The position numbers and the translations under genes were made by a program. A model generated the notes under the pieces. It searched no databases. It saw only the letters and a program-made list of their open reading frames with translations, and was not told the origin of the DNA. Shown here piece by piece: positions 1-7,887 of a DNA stretch of 48,439 nt. The DNA is from Chloroflexota bacterium (GTDB taxonomy: Bacteria; Chloroflexota; UBA6077; FW602-bin22): positions 1 to 48,439 of the forward strand of contig SCUE01000021.1 of the NCBI GenBank assembly GCA_004297775.1, given 5' to 3'. The first letter of the stretch is position 1; every line of letters begins with the position of its first letter.

Positions 1-242
1 CACGGCCAGCAAGGGCACCCCGAGGAGGCACTGGCCGCCTACGCCGAGGTCGTCCGCCGCTTCGGCGACCGCCCCGAGGCCGCGATCGCCGAGCAGGTCG
101 CGAAGGCGCTGGTCAACGCCGGGATCACCCACGGCCAGCAAGGGCACCCCGAGGAGGCACTGGCCGCCTACGCCGAGGTCGTCCGCCGCTTCGGCGACCG
201 CCCCGAGGCCGCGATCGCCGAGCAGGTCGCGACGGCGCTGGT
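1..242. repeat. 129-bp tandem repeat inside the TPR gene
   Basis: Bases 1-113 and 130-242 are identical except for one change (A104 versus C233). The period is 129 bp, exactly 43 codons. Near-identity at the DNA level, synonymous sites included, points to recent tandem duplication or ongoing homogenisation. The copies diverge abruptly after 113/242, where the array ends. The window begins inside a copy, so the true copy number is unknown. Confidence 0.95.
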
Positions 243-387
243 AGCTCGGATGGTTGTGCTGGAAGATGTGAGCCTGACCGGTCAGGTGGAAGATCTGACG
301 AGAGAAATGGAAGCAATCGCACAGGCTAATTCGGCAATTCGGACAGCACTGAATGAGGTTCTCAATGCAATGCGAAGTGCGGAATAG
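1..387 (+). CDS. TPR-repeat protein, C-terminal part (5' end outside window)
   Basis: The reading frame is open from base 1 to the TAG at 385-387 and gives 128 residues with no start in the window. Residues 1-86 are two copies of a 43-residue helical unit (HGQQGHPEEALAAYAEVVRR...), a tetratricopeptide-like repeat with the usual G-x-x-EEAL-x-AY-x-VV-x-RFGD spacing. A non-repetitive tail follows, rich in E, A and L and ending AMRSAE. TPR arrays mediate protein-protein contacts; nothing here shows a catalytic domain. The full protein is probably much longer, because the repeat continues to the window edge without divergence. The partner and role cannot be told. Confidence 0.75.
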   Translation, partial: HGQQGHPEEALAAYAEVVRRFGDRPEAAIAEQVAKALVNAGITHGQQGHPEEALAAYAEVVRRFGDRPEAAIAEQVATALVARMVVLEDVSLTGQVEDLTREMEAIAQANSAIRTALNEVLNAMRSAE

Positions 388-540
388 GCGATCCACACGC
401 ACAGAGAATTTGGACCGATCGACGCCATCGCGGGTCAGTATCTCGATGACGTTCACGCGACGATCCAAGTGGCGTACTCGATTCAAGCGCCGTGGACGCA
501 CGTTACACGAGCACCGGCCGCATCTCCAACCCATGCGCCT

Positions 541-1704
541 TCAGTAGCCGGCGCCCCTTACCGCGACCTTGACCGGCTTGTCGCTCGGATGCTCCATCAG
601 CTCGAACGCCGCTTGCGTCTCGGCGATCGGCAGCGTCGCGCCGACCAGCGCGGCGTAGTCGTAGCGATCGGCCGTGGTCGCGATCGTGCGGAGCGCCTTG
701 CCGATCGCCTGGGCCGGCTGCGCCGCGACCGCGAACATGACCAGATCCTTGGATGTGATGTGGCGGCCGACGTTCAGCGCGACCGTCTGCTCGGTCGGCA
801 CCATCAGGCCAAGCTCGACGTACGTGCCGAGCGGGCGCAGCATCTCCAGTCCCTCGATGAACGCGGCCGGCACGCCAGCCGCTTCGAACACGACGTCGGC
901 GCCCCGGCCGCCATCGGTCAGCCCGCGCACGCGCTCGGTGCGCTCGCTCGGGCTCGTCGCGGAGATGTCGATCGTCTCGTCGGCGACGCCGATCCGTCGG
1001 GCGACCTCGAGCGCTCCCGATGGCGCGCCCAGCAGGATGATCCGGCCGGCGCCGGCGATCCGGGCCGCCACGGCCGTCAGGACGCCGATGGCGCCGGCAC
1101 CGAGGATCGCGACCGTGCCGCCGAATGCGAGCGTCTGCTCGTTCTTCCAGGATGGCAGCGAGGTCGCGCGCTCGACCGCGCGGATGCCCATCGAGAACGG
1201 CTCGGTCAGCGCGGCCGCCTCCCAGGAGACGTGGTCCGGCACCCGCCAGATCCAGGAATCCGGCCCAAGCACCAGGTAGTCGCCGAAACCGCCGGTGAAG
1301 TACGGCGGCGCGTCGACCGATCCGAAACGGTAGCCGTAGCCGGGCGGCCGCGCGCCGTCGCAGCGCGCCGTGTGGCCGTGCTCGCGGCACCAGTAGCATC
1401 GCCCGCACGGACGCTGCGAATACACGACGACGCGATCGCTCTCGCGCAGCGGGCCGTCGGTACGCATCACGTCGTTGGCGCGCCGGCCGAGTTTCAGCAC
1501 CCGACCGCTGATCTCGTGTCCCATCACGACCGGCAGCGCCAGATCGAGCTTCGTGCCGACGTCCTGAAAGCGATGCAGGTCCGAGCCGCAGACGCCGGTC
1601 AGCCCGATCCCGAGCAGGATCTCGCCATCCCCGATCTCCGGCACCAGGAACTCGCGCGGCTCGACACGGCGGTTGCCGACCAGCGCCGCGACGGTGCCGC
1701 GCAT
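541..1704 (-). CDS. Zinc-dependent alcohol/sorbitol-type dehydrogenase (MDR family)
   Basis: A 387-residue NAD(P)-dependent medium-chain dehydrogenase that would oxidise an alcohol or polyol to the carbonyl. The N-terminal GroES-like domain carries the catalytic zinc motif GVCGSD and GHEISGRV. The structural zinc loop has four Cys (C-x2-C-x2-C-x8-C). The Rossmann domain has LGAGAIGVLTA. Near the C-terminus, VKVAV is typical of the family. The start ATG at 1704-1702 overlaps the stop of the upstream beta-lactamase-like gene as TGATG, so the two are probably translationally coupled. A longer frame reaches 1830, but its first 42 residues are only the antisense of the neighbour. The substrate is not evident. 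Confidence 0.9.
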   Translation of the reverse strand: MRGTVAALVGNRRVEPREFLVPEIGDGEILLGIGLTGVCGSDLHRFQDVGTKLDLALPVVMGHEISGRVLKLGRRANDVMRTDGPLRESDRVVVYSQRPCGRCYWCREHGHTARCDGARPPGYGYRFGSVDAPPYFTGGFGDYLVLGPDSWIWRVPDHVSWEAAALTEPFSMGIRAVERATSLPSWKNEQTLAFGGTVAILGAGAIGVLTAVAARIAGAGRIILLGAPSGALEVARRIGVADETIDISATSPSERTERVRGLTDGGRGADVVFEAAGVPAAFIEGLEMLRPLGTYVELGLMVPTEQTVALNVGRHITSKDLVMFAVAAQPAQAIGKALRTIATTADRYDYAALVGATLPIAETQAAFELMEHPSDKPVKVAVRGAGY

Positions 1705-2867
1705 CACGGCTCGACCAACGCGGCGTGGACGATGTTGCTGACGCGATCGAGACGCCGCGAGTGAAACGGCTCCTCGGAGCGGCAATTCGACAGATAGGTG
1801 AACGACAGGCCCGACTCCGGGTCTGCCCACGAGTACGAGCTGCCGGCGCCGCCGTGCCCGAACGCGGTCGGTGGCGCGACGGTGCCGATCCCGCGGACCG
1901 TCGGCGTAATACCGCGCAGGTGCGGACCGAGGCCGCGGTGCATCGGCATCCCCATGGCTTCGTCGATTCGGTCGCCGGTGTGGTTGCGCGTCACGTGTTG
2001 CACGATCCGGGGGCTGAGCACGCGCACGCCGTTCAACACGCCGCCGGCGGCGAGCATCTGGTAGAAGGCCGCCATCGCGGCCGCGGTCGCGTAGCCGCCG
2101 CCTCCCGGCTCGCCGGCCGAGCGGAACCCGGACGAGTTATTGTTGGCGATCCCGACCTGACGTTCGTCCTTCAATTCGTGCATGTCGGCGCAGCGCGCTT
2201 GCGCGCCCTCGGGCACGCCGACGTGGATGTCGACCAGGCCGAGCGGGTCGAGCAGGCTCGCGCGGATTTGAGTCCGGTAGTCGCGACCGGTCAGCGCCTC
2301 GATCAGGACCGCCGCGACCCAGTGAGCGGCGGCGCCGTGGTAATGCACTCGGGAACCCGGAGTCCATTCGAGCGTGAAGTCGCAGACCGTCCGACGCCGG
2401 AGATCGTGGTCGTTCCACACCTCGGGTCCCGGGCGCGCGCTCGGGAAGCCGGCCTGATGGGTCAGCAACTGATGGAGTGTGATCTCGCCCTTGCCGTTGC
2501 CGGCGAATTCGGGCAGGTGGTCGGCGATCCGGTCGGCGAAGCTCAGCGCGCCGCGATCGACCAGTTGCCAGATCGCGGCCGCGACCACGACCTTGGTTTG
2601 TGAATAGAGCAGCCAGAGCGTGTCGTCCCCGGCGGCGCTCGGCGGATCGACTTTGGCGTGACCGAAGGTCCGGAGCGCGGCCAGCCGGCCGTGCCGGGCG
2701 ATCGCGACCTGCGCGCCGGGATATCGTCCATCGCGAACGTGGCTTTCGATCAAGGCGTACAGCCGATCGAGCTGGCTCGGGTCGATTCCGAGCGCCTCGG
2801 GCGTCGAGCGGGGCAGCGCCTCGCTCGCAGTTGATTCAGCGGCGCCGGTGCGGATTGCGTCGGTCAT
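1704..2867 (-). CDS. Serine hydrolase, class C beta-lactamase/esterase family
   Basis: A 387-residue serine hydrolase of the PBP/class C beta-lactamase fold. The nucleophile motif SxxK is present as SQTK near residue 93. HGGAGSS, late in the protein, replaces the KTG triad of true beta-lactamases. The YxN element appears as YHGAAAHW, so Asn is not in the usual place. No signal peptide is visible, which favours an esterase or peptidase such as EstB over an antibiotic-inactivating enzyme. The start ATG at 2867 has a strong AGGAGGAG site four bases upstream. It overlaps the downstream dehydrogenase by one base, forming a two-gene operon. Confidence 0.85.
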   Translation of the reverse strand: MTDAIRTGAAESTASEALPRSTPEALGIDPSQLDRLYALIESHVRDGRYPGAQVAIARHGRLAALRTFGHAKVDPPSAAGDDTLWLLYSQTKVVVAAAIWQLVDRGALSFADRIADHLPEFAGNGKGEITLHQLLTHQAGFPSARPGPEVWNDHDLRRRTVCDFTLEWTPGSRVHYHGAAAHWVAAVLIEALTGRDYRTQIRASLLDPLGLVDIHVGVPEGAQARCADMHELKDERQVGIANNNSSGFRSAGEPGGGGYATAAAMAAFYQMLAAGGVLNGVRVLSPRIVQHVTRNHTGDRIDEAMGMPMHRGLGPHLRGITPTVRGIGTVAPPTAFGHGGAGSSYSWADPESGLSFTYLSNCRSEEPFHSRRLDRVSNIVHAALVEP

Positions 2868-2972
2868 GTGGCTCCTCCTGGCCGCGGCATCATACAGGCG
2901 GCGCGTCGCGTGCGCGGTTCAGCACCGACCCGCGGGCGAGTCGCCTATGGGCGGTTCGTCGTTCGGCGAAGC

Positions 2973-4088
2973 CTACCGCGGTCCCGGTGACGAGCTCGCC
3001 AGGTCGATCGTCGACAGGTCCTCGGACCAGTTGATTTCGCGAATCTCAATGACCCGGCGCAGCTGCTTGACGATGTCGGCTGCCGACAGCGCCGCCGCCA
3101 GGGCCTCGGAAATCTGCTCCCGATGGCTCTCGGGTACCGCCGGATCGAGCGCCAGCAGGTCGAGGTACCCCACGGTCAATCCCAATCGATTGTTGATCTC
3201 GTGCTCGATTGTCAACGCCGCCAGCAGGACTCCCTTGAGGCGCGAGCGCTCCAGCGTGATCAGGGTCGCGGCCGCGGAGCCGGCGAACAGCTCCAGGAGT
3301 TCCACGTCCTCGACCGAGAGGGTACGGCCGGGTCGGGTCATGCCGAGCCACAACACTCCGAGTAACTGGCCTTTTTCGACCAGTGGGACGGCCGCCGCCG
3401 CGCGCACTCCCGCGCGGACGACGGCCGAGGATGCGTCCGAGTAGCGCGGATAGTCGTCGATCACGGCCGGCGCCTGCTCCCTCGCCGCGCGAGCCAGCTC
3501 GCCACTGGCGGCCAGTCCATCCGGTAGGTCATCAGCCATCGCCAGAGTGGTACTGAACCTGATGAGCTGCGCCTTGCCATCGTTCCACTGGAAGATCGCG
3601 GCCGCGTCGGCGTCCACGCCTGACCTTGCCTCGTCGACCAGTGCATCAAGAACACGCCGAGCATCAGTCTCGACGGCCATGCGTCGCGTGACTCTCAGAA
3701 GCGCCTCGCGCCGACGCGACTCCTTCGTGACTCGCGCATGGAGGTCTCGCATTCGTCCGACCGTTGCCCCGATGGCTATCAAAACTGGGAGTTCGACACC
3801 ACCGGCCGGCCCCGATACCAGTCCGATCTCCCCGCCCGACATCATGCCGTAGAGTACCTGCAACACAAGGTACATCCCGAGTCCGGTCGCGGCGCCGGGC
3901 CAGAGGCCGCGAAGCCAACCCGCGGCCAGGATCGGAACGACGACTCCGAGGGAGGTGCCATAGATGCCCGATCGCGGTGACACCGTCAGGAAGACTCCGA
4001 CGAACATCGCCGTAATTGCAAGCACGATGATTACGTCACGAATCAACGATTTACCGCCATTCCGGAACGGCTCGGACCACGTACTCAT
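2973..4088 (-). CDS. Membrane GAF-domain sensor with HisKA-like segment and no ATPase domain
   Basis: A 371-residue protein. The first about 100 residues hold three to four hydrophobic segments (DVIIVLAITAMFVGVFLTV and others). A GAF sensor domain follows at about 130-290, with ...EARSGVDADAAAIFQW and AAAAVPLVEKGQLLGVLWLG. Next comes a dimerisation helix with HEINNRLGLTVGYLDLLA, which resembles the H-box of histidine kinases. The protein stops about 60 residues later without N, G1, F or G2 boxes, so no HATPase_c domain is present. It could be a phosphotransfer or sensor subunit working with a separate kinase. ATG 4088 has GAGGGA upstream; the frame's extension to 4301 lacks coding character. 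Confidence 0.8.
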   Translation of the reverse strand: MSTWSEPFRNGGKSLIRDVIIVLAITAMFVGVFLTVSPRSGIYGTSLGVVVPILAAGWLRGLWPGAATGLGMYLVLQVLYGMMSGGEIGLVSGPAGGVELPVLIAIGATVGRMRDLHARVTKESRRREALLRVTRRMAVETDARRVLDALVDEARSGVDADAAAIFQWNDGKAQLIRFSTTLAMADDLPDGLAASGELARAAREQAPAVIDDYPRYSDASSAVVRAGVRAAAAVPLVEKGQLLGVLWLGMTRPGRTLSVEDVELLELFAGSAAATLITLERSRLKGVLLAALTIEHEINNRLGLTVGYLDLLALDPAVPESHREQISEALAAALSAADIVKQLRRVIEIREINWSEDLSTIDLASSSPGPR

Positions 4089-4206
4089 TTCATTCCCTCG
4101 ACCGGGTCGGCAACGACACGATACCAAATGGAGTCTGGCCTCACCACGCGAGTCCGCCGCGACCGCGATGTGCCCGCTCACGATCGCACAAGGGACATCC
4201 ACCGCG

Positions 4207-5610
4207 TCAGTGGCGAAGCCTCGCCTCGATCGACATACGCGCGTCGCGCGCGGCCAGGTCTGGTGGACGCGTTCCCTGGAGCACGGGCACGATGAATTCA
4301 CGCTGCGCAGTCGCGATCAGGTCGAGCGGCAGGTCGGCCGGCATGTACCGCGCGTTCTCCACCGTCGTGCGTAGCGCATTCGCCTCGACATCGCTGAGCC
4401 CCATCGCATCGGTTCGCAGATTCGACAATGCTCCGCGTGTCGGCGTCAGGAGCGTCTGCCCGCCGACTTCGACATACGCGCGCAGAGCGGCCAGCGACTG
4501 GCGTAGATCCGGCGCGTGCTTTGGGATGCCGAGCATCAGGAACGCGACGCCCAGAAACGTCGGCTTCCCGTCGGTGGGAAGGGCGGTGAGTTGCCCGTCG
4601 ATCGGCCGCGCCCAGGCCGGACCGCCGACGAAACCACCCGCCGTCGCCACGCCGTACGGGAATTGGCGGCCGAACCGCGCCGTGTCCAGCCCGTAGGCGC
4701 GGGTGAGCGGATGCACCTCGGGCGAGGGAAGCGCGCCGTCGAAGGCCGGTGTGACGTGGTATCTGTTCACCAGGTCGGACAGGAACGCGGCGGCTCGGAT
4801 CGTGCCGGGCTCGGTCAGAGTGAAACGCGTGCCGTCGGGGCTGACGACCTCCGCGCCTTGCTGCCAGGCGACAGCCCACAGGCTGGGTGACGTTGGGGTG
4901 ATCTGGCATCCCCAGGCGCGGCTGCCGCTCCCGCCGGTCAGACGCCGCGCGGCGTCCACGAACTGTTCCCACCGCCAGTCAACCGGTGGGGCCTCGATTC
5001 CGCGGGCGCTCCACGCGACGCGATTGCGCCACACCATCTCGACGGTGACCTCGATCGGCACGGCCAGCAGCTTGCCGCCATGGGTCCCGGCGCCGAGAGC
5101 GCCGCCGACGAAGGCGTCGGAGGCATACCAACTCTCCCGCGCCAACAATGGACCGAGATCGTGCAACACATCGGCGTGGGCGAGACCCCCGATCGTCGCC
5201 GGATCGATGACAACCAGATCGGACTTGAACGTGCTCGTGCGCAGCCGCTCCGCGTAGACGCGTGGCATCTGCGCCATGGGCGGCGGAATGTCGAGCGAAT
5301 CGTTCTCACCGGTCGGGATCGCCAGGCTGATCGGCTGTATATCGACGTTGAACGCGCGCTCGGCGGGGATGTCCTTGGCGGCGGTGTGCAGCCGTGTCTT
5401 CAGCGGGTAGTAGTAGTCGAGTTTCGGGTAGGCGATGCGGACGGTCGGCAACTCCGGCACGGACGGCTTCGCCTTCATCGCGATGGACCGTGCGACGAGA
5501 TCGATGGTGGCGCAGGCCGAGCCAAAGGGCAGCGCGATCGCGGCCGCCAGGAACGCGCGTCGTCCGAGGAAGCGCGGCCGCTTTTCCGCGATGGGCTGAC
5601 CGATCGTCAA
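4207..5610 (-). CDS. Extracellular solute-binding protein (ABC type 1), Tat/lipoprotein signal
   Basis: A 467-residue periplasmic-type binding protein. Its N-terminus has a twin-arginine signal (LGRRAFLAAAIALP) followed by GSAC, a plausible lipobox. The mature part has family 1 SBP features: SDLVVIDPATIGGLA, a ligand-cleft region PIEVTVEMVWRN, and W-x-x-F-VDAARRLT. This family delivers sugars or oligosaccharides to ABC permeases, but no permease or ATPase gene lies nearby, so this is an orphan receptor. The apparent start is TTG at 5610. The only strong AGGAGG lies about 26 bases upstream, so the exact start is uncertain; the signal sequence requires a start near here. Confidence 0.8.
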   Translation of the reverse strand: MTIGQPIAEKRPRFLGRRAFLAAAIALPFGSACATIDLVARSIAMKAKPSVPELPTVRIAYPKLDYYYPLKTRLHTAAKDIPAERAFNVDIQPISLAIPTGENDSLDIPPPMAQMPRVYAERLRTSTFKSDLVVIDPATIGGLAHADVLHDLGPLLARESWYASDAFVGGALGAGTHGGKLLAVPIEVTVEMVWRNRVAWSARGIEAPPVDWRWEQFVDAARRLTGGSGSRAWGCQITPTSPSLWAVAWQQGAEVVSPDGTRFTLTEPGTIRAAAFLSDLVNRYHVTPAFDGALPSPEVHPLTRAYGLDTARFGRQFPYGVATAGGFVGGPAWARPIDGQLTALPTDGKPTFLGVAFLMLGIPKHAPDLRQSLAALRAYVEVGGQTLLTPTRGALSNLRTDAMGLSDVEANALRTTVENARYMPADLPLDLIATAQREFIVPVLQGTRPPDLAARDARMSIEARLRH

Positions 5611-5747
5611 ATGACCACACGCTCCCGCACGGGAACGCCTCCTGGCCGGGTGGCCCGACGCGGGGCAGTGTACTCGCTGGTACGCGCTCCGTCTTCATGA
5701 TTCACGTGCCTGCCCGAACGTCCGCCACGGCGAGCCTCGTGGTTCAT

Positions 5748-5802
5748 ATACATCACTATTCGCATCATTCGATGTATGATGGATGCATATCACGAACGAG
5801 GG
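5748..5802 (+). promoter_or_regulatory. Promoter/operator region of vapBC with two inverted repeats
   Basis: This is an AT-rich island in GC-rich DNA just before the antitoxin gene. ATACATC (5748-5754) is the inverse of GATGTAT (5771-5777). A second nested pair is CATCAT (5763-5768) and ATGATG (5776-5781). GAGGG at 5798-5802 is the ribosome site for the GTG start at 5810. VapB-type antitoxins usually bind such repeats to repress their own operon; that role here is inferred. Confidence 0.55.
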
Positions 5803-5809
5803 TTCTGTC

Positions 5810-6007
5810 GTGCGCACCACGATCAATCTCGACGATCGACTGATCGAACAGGCTCAGCGACTGACGGGCGTGACCGAACGCACCGCGCTCGTTCGCGAAG
5901 GGCTCAAAGCGCTCATCGAGCGTGAGAGCTCTCGACGCCTGGCCCGTCTCGGAGGCACCGAACCTGAAATCGAGGTACCTCCCCGGCGGCGCAACGGGAC
6001 CGCGTGA
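5810..6007 (+). CDS. vapB: VapB-family antitoxin
   Basis: A 65-residue antitoxin beginning VRTTINLDDRLIEQAQ, the ribbon-helix-helix N-terminus of the VapB family. ALVREGLKALIERESSRRLARLGG follows, and the C-terminus is basic and flexible (PPRRRNGTA), where the toxin is normally gripped. I chose GTG 5810 because GAGGG lies seven bases upstream and homologous proteins start here; an in-frame ATG at 5783 would add nine residues. Its stop overlaps the toxin start (GTGA), which couples their translation. It should neutralise the PIN RNase encoded next and, with it, repress the promoter. Confidence 0.9.
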   Translation: MRTTINLDDRLIEQAQRLTGVTERTALVREGLKALIERESSRRLARLGGTEPEIEVPPRRRNGTA

Positions 6008-6372
6008 TTCTCGTCGATACGTCGGTCTGGGTGGACCACCTGCGCGACGGACTTCCGGCGTTGGCGACGCTGTTGGACGCCGGCAGGGCGCGGGTGCATC
6101 CGTTCGTTCTCGGAGAGTTAGCCTGCGGGAACCTGAGGAACCGTCGCGAGGTGCTGGATCTGCTCGCGACAATGCCCGCGGCGGCGATCGCCACGGATGC
6201 TGAAGCGCTTGCCTTCATCGAGCGGCACGCCGTGATGGGTCGAGGCATCGGATACATCGACGTGCATCTGCTGGCGTCTGCGAGTCTGGACGGCTCCGCG
6301 CGCCTATGGACGCGGGATCGGCGTCTCGCCACGGTGGCCGCGGACCTGAAACTGTCCTTCGCCGAACCCTGA
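6004..6372 (+). CDS. vapC: VapC-family PIN-domain RNase toxin
   Basis: A 122-residue PIN-domain protein, the usual length for VapC. The acidic metal-binding residues are D5 (VDTSVWVD), E38 (LGELACG), D86 (GYIDVHLLA) and D105 (TRDRRLAT), so the site is complete. Members cleave tRNA or rRNA when the antitoxin is degraded. The GTG start overlaps the vapB stop by four bases (GTGA). VapB and VapC form one operon under the AT-rich promoter at 5748. The gene looks intact. Confidence 0.92.
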   Translation: MILVDTSVWVDHLRDGLPALATLLDAGRARVHPFVLGELACGNLRNRREVLDLLATMPAAAIATDAEALAFIERHAVMGRGIGYIDVHLLASASLDGSARLWTRDRRLATVAADLKLSFAEP

Positions 6373-6525
6373 GTTCGAAGAGGCGCCTCGATCTTCACCG
6401 AGGCCGACGACAGCACCGGCCTTCACGCGCAGATTCGCGACGCGGTTCGGTGCCACTTCGACGACGGGGAAATCCCGAAAGTCATTCGTCTCCACTTCGT
6501 CCGCGAGGAGCTGCTCGCGGTCTGA
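6373..6525 (+). pseudogene. 5'-truncated relic of a HicB-like small antitoxin
   Basis: Directly after the vapC stop an open frame without a start codon reads ...TEADDSTGLHAQIRDAV, then RCHFDDGEIPKVIRLHFVREELLAV to TGA at 6523-6525. This matches the C-terminal half of the small HicB-like family in which 'L-H/R-x-N-V-R-E-A-V-x-C-H-F-D-E' is followed by 'P-K-x-I-R-L-H-F-V-R'. The N-terminal beta strands are missing and the frame is closed by the vapC stop at 6370-6372. I read it as a gene remnant left when vapBC arrived, or by a deletion. Confidence 0.65.
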
Positions 6526-6567
6526 GGCTCCCCCGCGATCTGTTGGGGGATGACTTAGTCGTCGCGA

Positions 6568-6948
6568 TCAGTTCGGCCGTTTCTTGAGCGTCGCGCCGCC
6601 GCCGAGTAGTCCAGAAGAGGAGAGCGTCATCGTGTCGCCCTCGATCTTGCCCGTCAGCGTGCCCAGCACCTGCGCGACCGGACCCGCATCCAGGGTAAAC
6701 GTGACCTCACTGCCCTTGGCCTCCCAGCGGCCGTTGAGTCGCAACCGCGGACTTCCGGCCGGCCCGCCCAGCTCGCCCTGAAACGTGCCGTCGGAACGGA
6801 TGTCGAAGCCCGACTCGCTGCTCGTCGTCGCTTGCCACTTGCCGGGAACGGTTGGCCCGGACGAGCAGGCGACCAGTGCGCCGGACATCACCGCGCCGGC
6901 AATGAACGCGAACGTACGCAGTGCCGACCGGCGGCTACGTCGGACCAC
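6568..6948 (-). CDS. Small secreted lipoprotein
   Basis: A 126-residue protein starting with GTG. It has a basic N-terminus (VRRSRRSALR), a hydrophobic stretch (TFAFIAGAVMSGALVA) and a lipobox LVAC, so it should be exported and lipid-anchored at Cys28. The mature part is a compact beta-rich domain: GKWQATTSSESGFDIRSDGTFQGEL, then LNGRWEAKGSEVTFTL and GKIEGDTMTLSSSGLLGGG. This pattern of G-x-W plus paired strands is like small lipocalin/META-like lipoproteins that report 'score against a null formula'. No catalytic residues stand out and the function is unknown. Confidence 0.75.
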   Translation of the reverse strand: MVRRSRRSALRTFAFIAGAVMSGALVACSSGPTVPGKWQATTSSESGFDIRSDGTFQGELGGPAGSPRLRLNGRWEAKGSEVTFTLDAGPVAQVLGTLTGKIEGDTMTLSSSGLLGGGATLKKRPN

Positions 6949-7144
6949 GATCCCTCACCTCACCTGAAACGTCAACTGATTCGAACGGCGCATTCGCTTC
7001 GCGAGATCGCACCGAAACAGCGGCGCGACCCGCGTCTGTCGGCGGATCCGTCGTGACCGGTGGCAGTCTACCATTGGCCGGTCATTCGCGGGCGTGAACC
7101 GCGACCGGTCCGGCCGCGATCGACATGCGTAACGGAGCGTGGAC

Positions 7145-7291
7145 ATGGCGGAAACCTGCCTCGTCTATCACCACGGCGCGCGAACGGGCGACGGCGTTGC
7201 CCTGACGTTCGATGAAATGGAACTCATCGCTCCTGTCGAGTGGGTCGCGCCTCGCACAACCCCGGCGAATCGGATCTTGCGGAGCCGTTAG
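7145..7291 (+). other. Possible short ORF or gene fragment
   Basis: An ATG at 7145 opens a 48-codon frame (MAETCLVYHHGARTGDG..., then VALTFDEMELIAP) ending in TAG at 7289-7291. The string VALTFDE resembles the NodB motif of polysaccharide deacetylases, but the rest of that domain is absent and the frame overlaps the start of the following acetyltransferase. It may be a scrap of a gene or chance. The remainder of 6949-7240 shows nothing recognisable. Confidence 0.2.
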
Positions 7292-7869
7292 CGGGTCGGG
7301 CAGCGGAGTTCTCGACGACTCGAATTCGATCGACGAAGGAGCGCACCATCGACGCCGAGGGCGCGATCACGATCGAACGGGCTCAGTCCGAAGACATTCC
7401 AGCGGTCACGGCGCTCCTCACCCAGACGTGGCTCGACACGTATGGCGCTTACCTGTCCGAGCAGACGATTCGCGCGGTGACAGCCGTGTGGCACGATCCG
7501 GCTCGCCTGGCGGCCGAGACGCAGGATCGCGCGATCTACTTCGCGATAGCAAGAACGGACACCGGGTCGATCGTCGGCATGACAACGGCCCGCGAGATCG
7601 GCGACCGGACTCTGTTTCTCAGCCGTCTCTACATCCACCCGGACTATCAACGCCGTGGCATCGGCGGGAGACTGTTGCGGGCGGCGATGCGGACGTTTCC
7701 CAGCGCCCGAGTCTGCCAACTCGAGGTCGAAACTCTCAACGAACAGGCCAGATTGTTCTACGAGAGACAGGGCTTCCGCGAGAACGGTAGGCGCCAGTTC
7801 CCGATTGGCGATGGCGCGATCGAGGTCAGGATGATGGAGGTCGAGATCGTTCGCGATGGCGCGGTTTGA
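7240..7869 (+). CDS. GNAT-family N-acetyltransferase
   Basis: An acetyl-CoA-dependent N-acetyltransferase. The GNAT domain begins at ITIERAQSEDIPAV. Motif A is LYIHPDYQRRGIGGRLLRAAM, with the Q/R-x-x-G-x-G/A pyrophosphate loop, and motif B is LEVETLNEQARLFYERQGF. The reading frame from GTG 7240 gives 209 residues, but the first about 36 are not domain-like. A perfect GAAGGAG (7335-7341) sits six bases before an in-frame ATC codon at 7348, exactly where family members start. Translation may thus begin at a non-canonical ATC, or the ATG has been lost. The substrate is unknown. It is convergent with the PIN toxin at 7888. Confidence 0.8.
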   Translation: MGRASHNPGESDLAEPLAGRAAEFSTTRIRSTKERTIDAEGAITIERAQSEDIPAVTALLTQTWLDTYGAYLSEQTIRAVTAVWHDPARLAAETQDRAIYFAIARTDTGSIVGMTTAREIGDRTLFLSRLYIHPDYQRRGIGGRLLRAAMRTFPSARVCQLEVETLNEQARLFYERQGFRENGRRQFPIGDGAIEVRMMEVEIVRDGAV

Positions 7870-7887
7870 TTCGGGTCAAACGCCCAA

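Noticed and set aside
1..258. The two 129-bp copies as a CRISPR-like array
   Set aside because: There are no spacers; the copies are in frame, directly adjoining, and code for TPR units.
469..1764. Long plus-strand frame (431 codons) across the alcohol dehydrogenase gene
   Set aside because: It is the antisense of a clear zinc dehydrogenase; the residues are Arg/Ala/Asp-rich with no domain. High GC keeps antisense frames open.
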